From: Craterostigma plantagineum
Lineage: Eukaryota > Streptophyta > Magnoliopsida > Lamiales > Linderniaceae
Direction: 5' to 3'
Length of the DNA stretch: 64,000 bases
NCBI GenBank assembly: GCA_027422505.1
Contig: JAPQWV010000001.1
Location: 6,696,001-6,760,000, forward strand
Shown here: piece after piece, positions 22,782 to 33,700 of the stretch
How positions within the stretch are numbered: the first letter of the stretch is position 1
How the letters are laid out: every line of letters begins with the position of its first letter
Program-made: the position numbers and the translations under genes
Notes under the pieces: generated by a model
The model's database searches: none
Seen by the model: only the letters and a program-made list of their open reading frames with translations
Told to the model about the DNA's origin: nothing

Positions 22782-22848
22782 TTGGAGTTCTGACAGGGAT
22801 TGAACGGTTTACAAAGTTACTGACTAGGGACTGACTACAAACTGTCCC
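22782..22848. repeat. Right terminal inverted repeat of MULE A
   Basis: Read inward it begins GGGACAGTTTGTAGTCAGTC and contains CCGTTCAATCCCTGTCAG. Its TCAGTCCCTAGTCAG word also resembles the ends of MULE C (TCAGTCCCTTGTCAG). Confidence 0.7.
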
Positions 22849-23007
22849 AAGAAGCTAATGGGATTAGCACCATTACTTGAATTCAACGGACTTAATGAAA
22901 AAAATTACTAAGTTTATAATTGTTGAATAAAATGTAAGAAAAATAATTAATATTACTCACTAATACAAATTCCAAAGTTATTTTCACCCGTGAGGGGTGC
23001 TATTAGC

Positions 23008-23011
<4 letters not shown>

Positions 23012-23047
<36 letters not shown>
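23012..23047. repeat. (AT)n microsatellite
   Basis: Pure AT run of about 36 bp. From the MULE A target duplication at 22857 to here is AT-rich DNA with nothing recognisable. Confidence 0.9.
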
Positions 23048-23049
<2 letters not shown>

Positions 23050-23139
23050 AAATGATCTCTTGATAATAAATTACTACTAGAATAATGTGCTTGTTTCATT
23101 GAAATTAAGAACATCTCATTCTAAATAGTCTAGTTCAGA

Positions 23140-23452
23140 TGTCCTTAGGTTGAACGAAGTTGTTCAAGACATTTCAGCAAAACCCTAAACTGGTTTTAAG
23201 TTAAATAGACGTTGTAGCCCTTATTTCTCAACGCACACCAAAAGCGCAGGAGAGCTAACAAGAACGGAACCTAGACCAAAGCTGATCATCTCTTCAACCC
23301 CATTCGTTCCATTGTCAACTCCTTCTTAAGCTCACGGCTCTCACTCTGTAGCCTCATCATATACTTCGCATATTCTTGAGGCACATTTTTGTCGTCAATA
23401 GCCAGCTGAAGTAAATGAGGAGTTGCTGGCCTGTCGGTGAGGTTGCCTCGAG
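23140..23452 (-). pseudogene. NAC exon 4 and 3' UTR fragment, cut by a CACTA element
   Basis: Read on the minus strand from 23452, the sequence parallels the last exon of the NAC copy at 29989-31638 (VPQEY, then YMKRLQNES-like coding) down to the shared TGA near 23285, followed by shared 3' UTR. Compared with the intact copies it lacks the LRAEAAHARSSISALQSQID-coding part, an internal deletion of about 60 bp, and has frame damage. Position 23453 starts CACTACAAAAA, a CACTA terminus. The rest of this NAC copy is not found nearby. A dead fourth NAC copy. Confidence 0.8.
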
Positions 23453-24640
23453 CACTACAAAAATAATAACTTTTAGTCGCAACTTATTTCGTCACTATAT
23501 GTAGTAAAATTGTCACTATAATAACCTGGTGATGACTATACAAGTTGTCACTGTGTCGTGACTATAGACATTGTCACTAAATAATTTAGTGAAGACTAAC
23601 ATACTCATCGATAAATCGATGCTTTAGTGATATAATATATCATCACAAAAGACGCATTCTTTAGCCACGTGAAGTTCCCGCCACTATTAAGTGATGCTTT
23701 AGTGACATACCGTTCTCGCCACTATAAACCGACCTTTTAGCCTCAAATAAAATTTGTCACTGTAAATTAATCTTTTAGTCACGCACTATTCTTATCGCTA
23801 TAATTAATCTTATAGTCGGATACTACTGTTGTCACTAAAAATTAAAATTCGCCACTATAAATTTTTAAAATTTAATCATTATTATAATTAAATTAATTAA
23901 TAAATTATGGGTATTTTGTGAAAATTGATTTCTAGCTATAATTTTCGTTTATAGTGATTTCGTAAATTCAATATAGTGATGATAACATTAACTGGTCGTT
24001 TATCACCAAATTCAAATTTCTATAAAAGAAAAACTACGTCAGACACAAAATCACAAGCAACAAAAAGAAGACCAGGGCCACATCTATTCCAGCTTGCTTG
24101 AAAACCTATCTATTACAGCTGTGGCTCTGGAACATTTGTCGGAGAATTAAGAAGACAATAGAACACAAAACATAAATGCCTACTCTTACCTAAATTCATT
24201 TCCAAGCCACAAGCTGCAACACCTGGGAAGAAAATTACTCAATTAGCACTAACAATGACATGGATGATTAAAGAGTTTAACTAACAAATTTAATTTTTTT
24301 TAAAGCATATAAAAGAAATGTTAGGCTACAAACACAACAAGCAGCTAACTTACATCATTTGGTTTATGTTGAATACGACCAGGCACGCTTATACTTTGAA
24401 TGATGGAAGGAAGCTGGCTTTTGAGATAGCTTCTACTTGAGAATGTACTTGGGATTCTTGATTGTTGAGTTGAGAGTCTAAGACCTCTAACCGTAAAGCC
24501 AGCTCGTCATTTTTCTTCTTGAGTGACTCTTGAGTTTCTCTAGCTTCTTCAGCTTTCTTTCTCAATTTTTCATTCTCAATTCTTCATATCCAAAATTTGA
24601 TGGTTTTTCTTACAAGTAAATCTCTGTGAGATATAAGTAC
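23453..24640 (-). mobile_element. CACTA element, one end only (truncated)
   Basis: Starts CACTACAAAAATAATAAC with typical CACTA subterminal words, TTTAGTGAC and GTCACTA, many times in the first 550 bp. The opposite terminus (…TTGTAGTG) is not found. A minus-strand coding remnant (24389-24590) fits a CACTA transposase tail. About 24070-24360 has nothing recognisable. The right boundary is approximate. Confidence 0.7.
24389..24590 (-). pseudogene. C-terminal coiled coil of a CACTA (En/Spm, Ptta-type) transposase protein
   Basis: Reads ENEKLRKKAEEARETQESLK, then KNDELALRLEVLDSQLNNQ and a stop at 24389-24391. The charged heptads are like the tail of plant Ptta/En-Spm proteins. No upstream exon is recognisable. 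Confidence 0.5.
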
Positions 24641-25005
24641 AGATGTTGTCTGATAACGCACTCTCAATTTGCAATAAACGTATATAACATAATAACAGAC
24701 TTGAAGAATGGTTCCTATTAGGGTTGCAAACGGATCCAACCTTTTTTGGTTCGATTCGCTCTTCGATTCGAAATTTTAAGATTCAAATTCGAATATTAAG
24801 AATATTTTTTTTATTCGAAAAATTTCCGAATACAAATATGAAATCACAATATTCAATTCGAATCTTAATCAAATTCTTCAATTCGAATAATTTAAATATT
24901 TATAAATTTGATATGTTATAATACTTGTAATTTAATAGGCCCATTAAAATATTTAGAATATAGTATAATTCAATATATATATATATCAATATAATATATG
25001 ACACT

Positions 25006-26405
25006 CACTAATACAGAAATACACATGGGCGACGGTTGTTATTGGCCATGGGCGACGGTTTCTGTGCGTCGCCCAGAGCCCCGTCGCTCATGTGCGTGAT
25101 TTTGGGCGACGGGTGTGCACCCGTCACCGAAGATAGGATATGGGCGACGGTTGCTAGCACAACCGTCGCCCAAAGTACCCCCTTAGGGTGCTGTTATGAA
25201 CGAATGGGCGACGGTTTCTGTCCCAACAACCGTCGCCCAAAAGTCAATTTTTTTTAAACTTAAACATGGGCGACGGTTTCTGTCTTAGAAACCGTCGCCC
25301 AAAACATGAATTGAAAATAATAATAAAAAAAGCTGCTGTCGTCGCCGCCCAGCACCGCCACGTCCAGATCCGGCCATCGCCGGCCACTCACATAGCAGCC
25401 CAACAACTCCAAGACCAGATCTGGTCGTCGTCGTTACAGCCCAACACTGCCGAGACCAGATCTGGTGCCGCCATGTCATAGTCCGTCATCGCACCGGCCA
25501 CCACCATAGCAGCTCCGCCGTCCACTCCACCACACCCAAATCTGACGCAGCCCAACACCACCAAATCTGTCGCCACCCAACACCACCACTCCCAGATCCG
25601 CCGCTACAACATCCGACTGCCACAACATCTGCCAGATCTGAGCAGCCGAGAAAAGAATAAAGGAAAAGAACGGAGGAGAGAAAAGGAGAGAGAGAGGAGT
25701 CAAAGAACCTCTGCTTTTTTCACGGCCGCCGTCTTCCTTGCTCTAATTCTTCGATCTCGAAACCATGGATTTCAGCTTTAGTTCTTCGATCTCGAAACCA
25801 TGGATTTCGCCTCTTCTTGCTTCGCATTTTGTTTTGGTCGAATGAAAAGAGAGAAGGGATAATTAGATAAAAAGTAATTTGGGAGGGGTTGTAAAACTTC
25901 AGAATTGCGCCCCTTTTTTAGCAAAATGCATGGGCGACGGGTGTTAGCAAAAACAAAAAATAGAAAGACATGGGCGACGGTTGCTACACAGCAACAGCCC
26001 AAGCTCATCTTAAAAAATAAAGAAAAAACGAAAATAAAAAAATAGAAAGACATGGGCGACGGTTGCTACACAGCAACAGTCGCCCAAGCTCATCTTAAAA
26101 ACAAAATAAAAAACGAAACTCAAAAAAAAAAGAAAGACATGGGCGACGGTTGCTACAAAACAACCGTCGCCCATGTTTATATTTAAAAATAAAAATTAAA
26201 TTAAATACTATATAGGCGACTGTTATTGGTGAGGAAACCATCGCCGGTGGGTTTCGTCAATTATAGGCGACGGTTGTGGCCAGGAAACTGTAGGGATGAA
26301 CCAAAACTAAAGAAAATTACAAAAGTGCCACCGCTTCCACTATTTGCGACGGTTTCTAAACTGTCGCCGAAGGTGCCGTCGCCTATATATCATTTTCTGC
26401 TAGTG
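25006..26405. mobile_element. Non-autonomous CACTA element, 1.4 kb, with GGGCGACGG arrays
   Basis: Ends CACTAATACAG and, inverted, CACTAGCAGA. The 3-bp duplication ACT is perfect (25003-25005, 26406-26408). Both flanks carry about ten copies each of TGGGCGACGGTT or its complement, often paired as hairpins around TTGCTA or TTTCTG. The middle (25330-25700) is C- and CCA-rich with ATCTGGTCG-like repeats and no credible frame. Confidence 0.9.
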
Positions 26406-26462
26406 ACTTCAATAAAACATTTAAACATAGTATATTATGATTCAATATATGTATAAAATATA

Positions 26463-26726
26463 CTACATCCGTCCCATTTAAATGTTCCCGAAGATTAGTG
26501 GGCACGGAGATTAAGAAATCACATTATTTTAATATTATAGTACACCTTTTGAGGTATGGAGAGAGAAAAGTTATTAGTAGACACGCAAATCGAGAAGACT
26601 TTTTTTAATATTAATGGTGTAATAGTTTAATTAGTGGGATAATTTTTTACCAAAAATGGAAATGGGAAGAATTATGTGGGACGCCCGAAATAGAAAGATG
26701 GGAAGAAATAAGTGGGACGGAGGAAG
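26463..26726. mobile_element. Stowaway-type (Tc1/mariner) MITE, 264 bp
   Basis: Ends CTACATCCGTCCCA and, inverted, CTTCCTCCGTCCCA, flanked by TA on both sides (26461-26462, 26727-26728). This is the well-known CTCCGTCCCA family. Confidence 0.9.
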
Positions 26727-27294
26727 TAATTTATAACAATTCAATATATATTTTAAATAAAATTATTTATATTTTATTGAATAGATAATAAAAGATTACT
26801 TTGAATACAAATATTCGATATTCGATTCGAATATGCAAGAAAATATTTGAATTCGAATAAGAACCAATTTTATGATTCGACTAAATACTCGAGTAATCGT
26901 ATTCGTAGTCGATTGTCATCATGATACGAGTAGAATATTGTGGTATTCGACTCGATTCGATTCATTTGCATCTCTAGTTCCTATACTATGGCCGTAGGGC
27001 ATCGCTGTATGTAACGCATGGCCAACCTTTGAGGCTGTAATGAGAAATAAAAACTTTTTACAATATTACTATATATAATAAATATATAATACTTATAAAA
27101 TGAATATTTTTTTCGTTTTCATAATTCTTAAACATCAAACTTTGTAATCATTTCTTATTTACAGCTTAATGACTATTGCTATCATTGCTGTTGTTATATC
27201 AATTGATACTACAAAGTACTTATTGGCTCATTTAGTTAATTTTCTGTTAAAAGTTAAATATTCCTTCAATATCCAATTAAGACCCATACCCAAA

Positions 27295-27333
27295 GAGTTA
27301 TTCGTAACGAGGGTTCGAATCCCTCTCTTTCCG
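27295..27333 (+). pseudogene. trnS-GCU: 3' half of plastid trnS-GCU
   Basis: The sequence from the variable arm (GAGTTATTCGTA) through the T arm (GGGTTCGAATCCC) to the discriminator end TTTCCG matches the plastid gene. The 5' half is absent here but lies at 34751-34800. It cannot fold as a tRNA. The match ends at the tRNA terminus. 26985-27294 shows nothing else recognisable. Confidence 0.85.
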
Positions 27334-27336
27334 TTC

Positions 27337-27448
27337 ATCACCCTCTCAAACACGTTAATTTTTAAGAAATCATCACATCGATATGTCGTCCACATGTGAA
27401 GAATAAATAATGGATTTTCTTAAAAATTAACGTGTTTGAGAGGGTGAT
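27337..27448. repeat. Perfect 33-bp palindrome arms with a 46-base loop
   Basis: Arms 27337-27369 and 27416-27448, no mismatch. Starts 3 bp after the trnS 3' half. Confidence 0.9.
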
Positions 27449-27578
27449 TTAGGTTAGCAATGGATATGAGATTGTCTACGTAGGTGTTGGCGGCGTTGAG
27501 AATCGAAAAAACGCAAGAAAATGAGAGATTTGCTTATGGTGCTCACGGTGGTTGCTCACGGTAGGTGGACACCATAGC

Positions 27579-27580
<2 letters not shown>

Positions 27581-27642
<62 letters not shown>
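27581..27642. repeat. (CT)n(AT)n compound microsatellite
   Basis: About 38 bp of CT followed by 24 bp of AT, directly before the foldback MITE. Confidence 0.9.
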
Positions 27643-27648
<6 letters not shown>

Positions 27649-28032
27649 GGCGGAATTTTATAGTGTTCACCTTATGTGAGCCCCTTATGTGGGCACCTGT
27701 TGATGTGGCACCGATTCGTGCTATTTCAACATCCCACATCGGCATCTAAGGTTATGCCGTCTTAATTAACACCTTCTAGGTATCATTAATCAACATTTCG
27801 GATGCTGATGTGGCATATCGACGACTTACATAACATTTACATACATATCGCGTCCAATATGCCACATCAACATCCGAAATTTTGATTAATGGTACCTAGA
27901 AGGTGTTAATTAAGACGACATAACCTTAGATGTCGATGTAGGATGTTGAAATAGCACGAATCGGTGATATATCAACAGATGGCCACATAAGGTGCTCACA
28001 TAAGGTGAGTACCATAAAATTCCTCTATATAC
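27643..28032. mobile_element. Foldback MITE, 390 bp
   Basis: Two arms of roughly 175 bp, about 85-90% complementary, run from GGAATTTTATAGTGTTCACC at the left to its counterpart at the right. Repeated CTTATGTG and TGATGTGGCA words occur in the arms. Both edges are TATA-rich, so the exact target duplication is uncertain and the superfamily is not assigned. Confidence 0.8.
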
Positions 28033-29585
28033 ATGTAAAGATGAATCTTTGTTTTCCACACATCAGATGCATTGAGGAACTTCGGAGAAAGTTAAGCACG
28101 TCTTCAAATTAAAAAACTAATATTTACTTTCAAGCATCAAATAACTTAAACAATAACTATCAACTGATTAGTTAAAAGGTATATTTTAAGTGTTGGAATA
28201 ATAAGCTCAATTGCATGGAAGGAAAGACGAACAGACATGTTTGGAAGATCGAGTGACGATTTCGAATCTTGGTTAATATATGTTGGTGTAATACTATTTT
28301 GCTATGTAGTAATATAACTTTCATAAAATTCACTATGTAAATAGATCAACTAATGTGAAAGCTAGTGAGGAAATAGCAATAAGAACACGCTCCAGTTTAT
28401 AAGATTAGCATTGTTCACACGTCTCCAAATTACAGAATGTTACTGTAACTTTAACAATGAGAAGTATCGAATACAACCCTATATAATCTCTTTTACATGC
28501 TAATGTACTCCATAGATTTAAGGAATCAACTCGACATTAGCAAAAAAAATAAAAAGAAATAGAAAAGAAAAACATCCTCCGACATGACAGACAGTATGGA
28601 CTTATTATCTCAACTCAATGTACTTTATGTGAATGGGTTTCGACTTTGAACGACAGCTCCGTGTATAAGTTCTAACTATATTGTAATAAATCATCGATAG
28701 AGGGAAACCCTACAATTCTCAGGGTGTACAAAAATGATCTTATTGCAAGTTCATGAATAAGACACGCACTCGAATCCATCATATTGAACTCTTTCAATGA
28801 TAACCTGAATATTCGGTTTGACAAATTGCTACTAATTCCTGCAAAGTTGACGTGGCACATTCAATATATGGTGAATCGTTTTAACATATATACTGATATA
28901 AAGGTCTAAATTTTTCTACTATAAGAGCGCATTTCATTGGGGCCAGCGTAAACGATCAGATGATAGCCTAATGTTGCTTTGGTTTGTCTTACATTACCCA
29001 GTTCGACTGTGGTTTTCATGTTAAATGTGTTGTGGTTTTCATGTTAAATGTGTTTGCCCAACACAATCAAATAGGACAGCACTAGTTTTTTGCCGACCGG
29101 TCATAATTATCTATAACTATTTTAAGACAAATTAATTAACTATTCTTAATTTAACTAATTAAAGAATCGATTTTTGATAAAACATGGGTGATTAGTTTTT
29201 TTTAGAAAGTGGGGTGTGGGTGGTTTTATCAACGTCTTAAGAAATAATTAATTAAAAAAAATTAATGAACAATGTCAACACCACAAGAAAATTACATTTA
29301 AATGTATATATAGGATTTGCTCTTCCCTACCGAACTGTCCTAATCGATCAAGTGAACGCTGATGGAGAAGTCACGGAGACGTGTCGACCAAGTCACGCTC
29401 CGAAGGGTTATTTTTCATGTGAAATTTTATTGTAGGGTTTGTTTCCAGAATTTTTTTTTTACTTGCGTGATAGAGATTTACAAAATGAACAGTATGTTCG
29501 TAATATCGATTTAATAATCATATTAATTTCTTTGAAGTTATTACAAGGATGTTATTACTAATGATAATTCTTTTGAAAACACTAT
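28033..29585. other. Intergenic DNA, nothing recognised
   Basis: AT-rich. No coding, RNA or repeat signature found apart from a short tandem duplication of GTGGTTTTCATGTTAAATGT near 29007-29050. Confidence 0.5.
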
Positions 29586-29988
29586 GTAGACCGGCGGCAC
29601 AAAGGTAACCGTTGCCGAGGGCGAAAAAGTCATTGCAACAAATACAAAATCCCTAGTCTACCTTCCTCATAAGTGTAATTAATTCACTTTCCTGAAAAAA
29701 TTAATCAGGCAAATTTACAGCAAAGCAAATGAAGGTTTTTTCCACATTTGAAACTATTGCCAGCATCATATTACACTAATGAATTAAGACAGCTAAGCAA
29801 AATGAAGTTCTATCCATTTGGTCACCACCTAATTTTTGCTTCTCTCTTTCCGTTCTCCACCAATTCTATAAATACCCTAACCCTAAACCACTATTCTCAC
29901 GCCAGAGTGAAAGGAAGACTTTCAGCTCATTTTCTTAAAACACTTCTTCTGTGTTTATTTGGTGTTTTCTTCGATTTACATATCAGAA
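29530..29988 (+). promoter_or_regulatory. Promoter and 5' UTR of NAC copy 3
   Basis: TATA box CTATAAATA at about 29866-29874, followed at once by ACCCTAACCCTAAACC (telo-box-like). ATG at 29989. The whole block is alignable, inverted, with the upstream regions of copies 1 and 2. All copies share AGTTCTATCCATTTGGTCAC (here about 29807-29826) upstream of the TATA box. Confidence 0.65.
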
Positions 29989-31638
29989 ATGGCAAAAGAG
30001 ATCTTGAATTTAATGAATGAAGCAGCCTTAACGAGCCCAGGTTTCAGGTTTTCTCCGAGTGAGGAGGAGCTGGTGATGTTCTATCTGAGGAACAAAATTC
30101 TCGGGAAGCCACATAGATTCGATGTCATCAGTGAGATCGATCTATACAAAAAGGAGCCATGGGAGCTACCTGGTACGTACCCATATATTTAGTAAAGCTT
30201 AGATTTTTTTTTTAACTTCTCATATATATAAAGTTCAGATTTGTTGTAGTCATGAAAGGTCATTCCTTTTTTTGTTTCTTGCGTTAAATCAATGTCCGTC
30301 ACTTTCCAGCCTTCAGATCTACATTTGTTGTACATTTTCTTTATCTAAGCAACCCACCACGAAAATCGTTTGAACTACCACTTTCCTATTAATGTGAAAC
30401 GCGTTATTTATGTGATTTTGTCACATTTCCGCAGCAAATAAGTGCCGAATTTGAACCATATCGTACATGCTGACGTCTTTAGGTTTTAATTTTCTATAAT
30501 GGGTAACAACCTTACATGCTCTATTTTTTGGTCTTTCTCAATCCATCTAGCGCTTTCTCTGCTCAAAGATCAAGACAAAGCGTGGTACTTCTTCACCACG
30601 CTCGAACGGAGCTACGTAGTTGGGCCCCGCCTGCAACGGGCCACTCCCAACGGATATTGGAAAATTACGGGGAAAGAGCAACAAATCAAACATCACGACC
30701 AAGTGGTTGGGACGAAAAAGATTCTCGTTTTCTACAACGGCCGTCGCTCTAACGAGGGGACCAAAACCGACTGGGTCATGTACGAGTTCAGATTTTGCGG
30801 CCCCGAAGTTCAAAATGCAGAGAATGCGCAGGTATGTGCCTGAATATACACATATATATACTTACGCTTAGGACTTTCATTATATATGTATTAGCATGCA
30901 ATCTATATATAATCTAACGCGCAAAAAATTATTTCGCGTCAGAAAAAGGACGGTCTCGTCCTTTGCAAGATAATGGATAAGACAGAGATGAAAGCAAATC
31001 TCCAAGCTGGCGGGAATGAGGGTTTGGAGGTTGCTGAAGATGGTCCCGCAACAAATGTTGGAGAAGATAACGAAATCAACGCAGATGAGGTATATATATA
31101 TATACATGTTTATATGCGCCTACAGCGCCTAATTTTGCTCGTTCGTTGCGTTAACTGATGATCAGAAGAAAAAGGAAGCGAAAATATGTTTTGAGAAAAA
31201 TTGCAATGTCCAAAATTTCCAACATGTAATGCAAATAAACTGATTGAGGCCGTGTTTTATTCATTACTTGGGCAGGAAGTTGTGCCTCTGAGCTTGATGC
31301 CCCCAAGCGAACGAAGTGGGCTTAAGAGGCAAGATTTTCCATCGTCCTCCTTCGAAGAGTCTGCCGCCAATAAAAGGCTGAAGTTTATCGTTGGCGAAAG
31401 CTCGAGCCAACCTCACCCACAGGCCAGAAACTTCTCAATTTCATCGGCTGGCTTTGACGACCAAAATGTGCCTCAAGAATATGGAAAGTATATGAAGAGG
31501 CTACAGAATGAGAGTCAAGAGCTGAAGATGGAAGTGGAGGCACTTAGGGCTGAGGCTGCTCACGCAAGGTCAAGTATCAGCGCTCTTCAATCCCAGATAG
31601 ATGAGTTGACCATGGAAAAATTAGGGTTGAAGAGATGA
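29989..31638 (+). CDS. NAC-domain transcription factor, copy 3 (intact, 4 exons, 324 aa)
   Basis: Exons 29989-30172, 30551-30831, 30943-31089 and 31276-31638. All introns are GT-AG, phases 1/0/0, and the sum of 975 nt gives 324 codons plus TGA. The NAC domain spans about residues 18-143: A (GFRFSPSEEELVMFYLRNKI), B (EIDLYKKEPWELP), C (WYFFTTLERS, GYWKITGKEQQ), D (VVGTKKILVFYNGRR) and E (TDWVMYEFRF). Residues about 271-324 form a Leu/Glu/Lys-rich coiled coil (YMKRLQNESQELKMEVEALR). Compared with copy 2 exon 4 is longer by 11 codons net (SISSAGFDDQN region). Predicted nuclear DNA-binding regulator. Target genes and NAC subfamily cannot be told from sequence. It lies in inverted orientation to copies 1 and 2. 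Confidence 0.92.
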
Positions 31639-32426
31639 TTAGCTTTGGTCTAGGTTCTACTTTAGCTCTCTCCTACCTTTGGTGTGTGTTGAGACGTAAG
31701 GGTTGAAATGTGTATTTTGATAATTTATACTGGGGTTTGTTTTTAATAAATGTGTGTGCTGAACGGCTTCATACGGACTAAAGAGATCTAAATGAGAATA
31801 TTTAATTAGAATCATGAGGTTTTCTTAATTTCGATGAGATAATAATCACATTATATTATTTGTAATTTATTATCAAGAGACCGTGGAACTTGTATGGATT
31901 TCTAATTTATTATCAAGAGATCATAGAATTTATATATTATATCAAAATTTTCAAGGAAATTTTTCAAATCAGTTAAATCCAATTTTCAAGGATTTTAATA
32001 CTTACTTCCCAAGTAATAATAGTAAATTTACAGAGAGTTAATCCAGAGTTCCTGGAACTCATATATCTGTATTTATTAATAAGACATCATGGAACGTATA
32101 TATATTATGTATCAGTTTTAATGAACTTTCAAAGTTAAATCAGTTAAATCGATTTTCAAGGATTTCAATACTTATTTCCCAAGTAATAAGAATATATCTA
32201 TTGAGAGTTAAAGTAGTAAGCATACTATAAGCCCCCACAATCTATTTTCCTCAAGAATTCAATTTGTAGAAGAAAAAATATCTAGAAAGTTAAAAGCAAT
32301 TTCAAATAAAATTTAATTTCCAGTTGCGAAGAATTGACAGCATAACATCATTACATGAATCAGACAGCTAAAAAAGCGAATGTCCTGCTATATAATATCC
32401 GTTTTACTACCCTATTATTTCGTTCC
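31639..32426. other. 3' flank of NAC copy 3
   Basis: 3' UTR to roughly 31790. Then AT-rich DNA with repeated TTATCAAGAGA and TTTTCAAGGATTT segments: about 31859-32040 is partly duplicated at about 32070-32210. No gene. Confidence 0.5.
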
Positions 32427-32528
32427 CACCAACCTTATTACACAAACGCACGCACACTAAACCATTTGTTAAAAATAATGAATTAGAGTCCCAGCAACCT
32501 TATTACACAGACGCACGCACACTAAACC
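32427..32528. repeat. Short tandem duplication
   Basis: CAACCTTATTACACA and then ACGCACGCACACTAAACC occur twice, about 63 bp apart. Confidence 0.8.
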
Positions 32529-32538
32529 TTATTGAATG

Positions 32539-33312
32539 CAATGTTGTGAAATTCGCTAGGCGCTAGTCGGGCGCCCGAGGGGCCTATGGGGTTTCTAGGC
32601 GGAAATTAGTTGGTATACAATTTTTGTTATTATTTTTATTTATATACTAATATACAAAAGTAAAAGCTATATCAAATTTATAGATTTAAATAAATAATGT
32701 AAATCCCAATAATAGTTTTTTGTATTTAGAAAAAAATTTCCCCAAAATACTGTTTTTGGAATTGTTTTTCCAAAAAAAATTAAGAAAAAACCCTCAATCT
32801 CACGTCATGTTATTATTATTAAATAACTCATAATCTCTTCATATAAAAAGTTAAAAACTAGTCCCAAACTGAACCATAGTCTCAAATAAGCCCAATATTT
32901 AAACTTCTACTTCCAAAAATTAGGCCAAGGGTATCTGTTTGCTTTTGAATAACACGAAAGTCAGTTTCAAGTTCAACTCTAGTCCCACACCGAATTTTCA
33001 CCTGATTATTGTGGGAAGGAGCTCTATATAAACACATGATGAGGCTCAACTCTAGTTGTGGGCTTCCTACTTGAGGCCTATTGTAGTAATATTTTTGTTT
33101 CTTTCCTATTGGCCGATTAATAATAAAATAGGCCGATTTTTTTAAATAAACAGGCCGATTAATTTAGATAATCGGCCACTTAGTCGGATATTTTGGCCGA
33201 TTAATCGGTGAGCCGATTAGGTGGCCGTATAGGTGGTTTCTGCCATGGTGGCCCTCCGAGTAGTGCCTAGGCAGCGTCTAGGCGGCCGCTTAGGCCGAGT
33301 TTTACAACACTG
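32539..33312. mobile_element. hAT-like non-autonomous element, 0.77 kb
   Basis: Ends CAATGTTGTGAAATTCG and, inverted, CAGTGTTGTAAAACTCGG. Inside both ends are TAGGCG/GGCCGCCTAG words, and in the right part GGCCGATTA repeats. This matches a common plant hAT-derived type. No clean 8-bp duplication was found (ATTGAATG against ATGTCGGG). Confidence 0.6.
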
Positions 33313-33636
33313 ATGTCGGGCAACTCGTTGAAGATAAAACTACGTCGAAACCATATGAAGTTTTACCATGAGCCGATTGTATCCATTGAGCAAATATGGG
33401 ATTCAATCAAAATTTGTTTTTCCGGAGTACCAAAAGCAAGCATAACATCATTATGAACATAAAGTCCCAAAGGTATGGGATCCCAGAAGAAAGAGGCTAG
33501 CCCAACTTAAATGAGATATGATAGCTTCTTTATGGTCTAACATTCTTGCCAATACATTGTCTTCATTTTGCTCCGAGTTGTAATCTCTAATGAAAAATAT
33601 AGCTCCATGAGCAAAAGCTCCTGTCACGTAGTCTCT

Positions 33637-33700
33637 CGTCCTTTGCAAGATTGTGGATAAGACGGAGATGAAGGCTAATCAGCAACAAGGCGGGGATAGG
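33637..33700 (+). pseudogene. NAC exon 3 fragment
   Basis: CTCGTCCTTTGCAAGAT, then GGATAAGACGGAGATGAAGG, parallels the start of exon 3 of the intact NAC genes ([15 protein letters not shown]). It ends where TAGGGATGACAATGGG, a hAT-type terminus, begins. A fifth trace of the NAC gene in this window. 33313-33636 before it shows nothing recognisable. Confidence 0.8.

Larger units (their letters stand above)
9762..22848 (+). mobile_element. MULE A: 13.1-kb Ulp1-carrying Mutator-like element
   Basis: Both ends begin GGG when read inward and share spaced words: TCAG(A/T)CCCTA about 15 bp in, and GTTCA(G/A)(G/T)CCC about 43 bp in. The 9-bp flanking duplications match at 8 of 9 bases. Inside, all on the plus strand, are a DUF1985-like gene (from 11109), an Ulp1/C48 peptidase gene (to 18531) and a mudrA-type transposase (19390-21695). 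MULEs that carry Ulp1-like genes are known from Arabidopsis (Kaonashi type) and melon. This copy is inactive in itself: every gene has frameshifts or stops. It was invaded by a hAT (11661-14592), a hAT MITE (17086-17295) and probably another repeat (about 15.9-17.7 kb). Taking out the hAT and the MITE leaves about 9.9 kb. Confidence 0.85.
24719..26976. mobile_element. hAT element holding a nested CACTA and a Stowaway MITE
   Basis: Ends TAGGGTTGCAAACGGATCC and, inverted, TAGAGATGCAAATGAATC. Perfect 8-bp duplication GTTCCTAT at 24711-24718 and 26977-26984. Own sequence is about 590 bp, AT-rich, with repeated ATTCGAAT/TTCGATTCG words near both ends and no coding capacity. The rest is the CACTA at 25006-26405 and the MITE at 26463-26726. 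Confidence 0.9.

Noticed and set aside
32539..33312. A full hAT insertion with an 8-bp duplication.
   Set aside because: The ends fit a hAT type, but the flanking 8-mers do not match, so only a hAT-like call is made.
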